64,000 nt of DNA from the NCBI RefSeq assembly GCF_004801295.1, contig NZ_SSOC01000009.1, forward strand, positions 96,528 through 160,527, written 5' to 3'. Of the stretch, positions 63,888-64,000 are shown in pieces. The translations under genes were made by a program, and so were the position numbers. The notes below the pieces were generated by a model. It did no database searches. It was given only the letters and a program-made list of their open reading frames with translations, and had not been told where the DNA came from. Source of the stretch: Pseudothauera nasutitermitis (GTDB lineage Bacteria; Pseudomonadota; Gammaproteobacteria; Burkholderiales; Rhodocyclaceae). Each line of letters opens with the position of its first letter. The first letter of the stretch is position 1.

Positions 63888-64000
63888 ATGGTCGCCTCCA
63901 AAATTCCCGAAATCTCTGGCCCGCCGTCGCCTCGTCGATCTCCTTTCGTCAATCGGCGAGAGGAGTTAACGCGGCTGCTGAGCTATCTACCGCCGTCTAA
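63888..64000 (+). CDS. Start of an unidentified gene, possible STAND/AAA NTPase (cut by window end)
   Basis: A frame starting 5 bp after the recombinase stop and open at the window edge (37 codons seen). It reads MVASKIPEISGPPSPRRSPF and then VNRREELTRLLSYLPPS. The string FVNRREELTRLL resembles the F(V/I)(G/N)RExEL element that precedes the P-loop in STAND/AAA-type NTPases. The ribosome-binding site is weak (AGGAATT). Tight coupling to the recombinase suggests one operon. The rest of the gene is needed to identify it. Confidence 0.4.
   Translation, partial: MVASKIPEISGPPSPRRSPFVNRREELTRLLSYLPPS

Overview
The window is 64 kb of high-GC chromosomal DNA with densely packed genes on both strands. 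Gene content and order point to a betaproteobacterium, most likely of the Rhodocyclales (Azoarcus/Thauera-like). The markers are the sigma factor-DUF3619-DUF3106-RDD cluster with overlapping genes, an ilvB-ilvH-ilvC block close to pssA-leuA, holC-X-valS, lptG-lptF divergent from pepA, and rpsP-rimM-trmD-rplS. This placement is inference from family knowledge; no 16S rRNA gene is present. No tRNA, rRNA or CRISPR array was seen.

Layout. 1-8.7 kb: end of a DUF486 membrane protein, a deoxynucleoside kinase, panB-panC (pantothenate), a CBS-domain protein, a Yip1-type membrane protein, pepN on the minus strand, and the minus-strand sigma-DUF3619-DUF3106-RDD operon. 8.8-20.4 kb: branched-chain amino-acid synthesis (ilvB, ilvH, ilvC, later leuA with a leucine-rich leader peptide) and pssA. 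Between ilvC and pssA sits an iron-signalling cassette (fecI-like sigma, fecR-like anti-sigma, a frameshifted TonB receptor) plus an Rpn-type nuclease gene. 20.4-24.6 kb: DUF2069, wrbA, a YihY membrane protein, a 507-residue unknown, and a 271-bp inverted-repeat element. 24.6-35.5 kb: a siderophore-uptake locus. It holds a PchR/YbtA-type AraC regulator under a good Fur box and two YbtP/YbtQ-like ABC proteins on the minus strand. Divergent from these are a binding protein, two FecCD permeases, an ATPase and a TonB receptor. No siderophore synthesis gene is visible, so uptake of a foreign or remotely encoded siderophore is the simplest reading.

35.6-46.9 kb: housekeeping (rpsP-rimM-trmD-rplS, lptF-lptG, pepA-holC-X-valS), then an AAA_14/DUF4143 ATPase behind a perfect palindrome. 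47.1-54.3 kb: a five-gene minus-strand efflux operon (NodT-type outer-membrane lipoprotein, HlyD-type adaptor, RbbA-like double ATPase-permease, ABC-2 permease, TetR regulator) with a 20-bp palindromic operator upstream. 54.4-58.4 kb: TusA-like protein, a BepA-like M48 protease, moaC, a small unknown, a flavodoxin with an upstream Fur-like site, a 27-residue Cys/Lys-rich peptide and an ABM monooxygenase. 58.5-62.8 kb: class Ia ribonucleotide reductase nrdA-nrdB behind a cobalamin riboswitch and two NrdR-like boxes exactly 31 bp apart. From 62.9 kb to the end an accessory region begins: a complete tyrosine recombinase followed after 5 bp by the start of a possible NTPase gene cut by the window edge.

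The main themes are iron (three Fur-like sites, one ECF signalling cassette, one uptake locus, a flavodoxin) and layered regulation (riboswitch, NrdR boxes, attenuator-like leader, palindromic operators). All statements come from reading the sequence; no database search was run.
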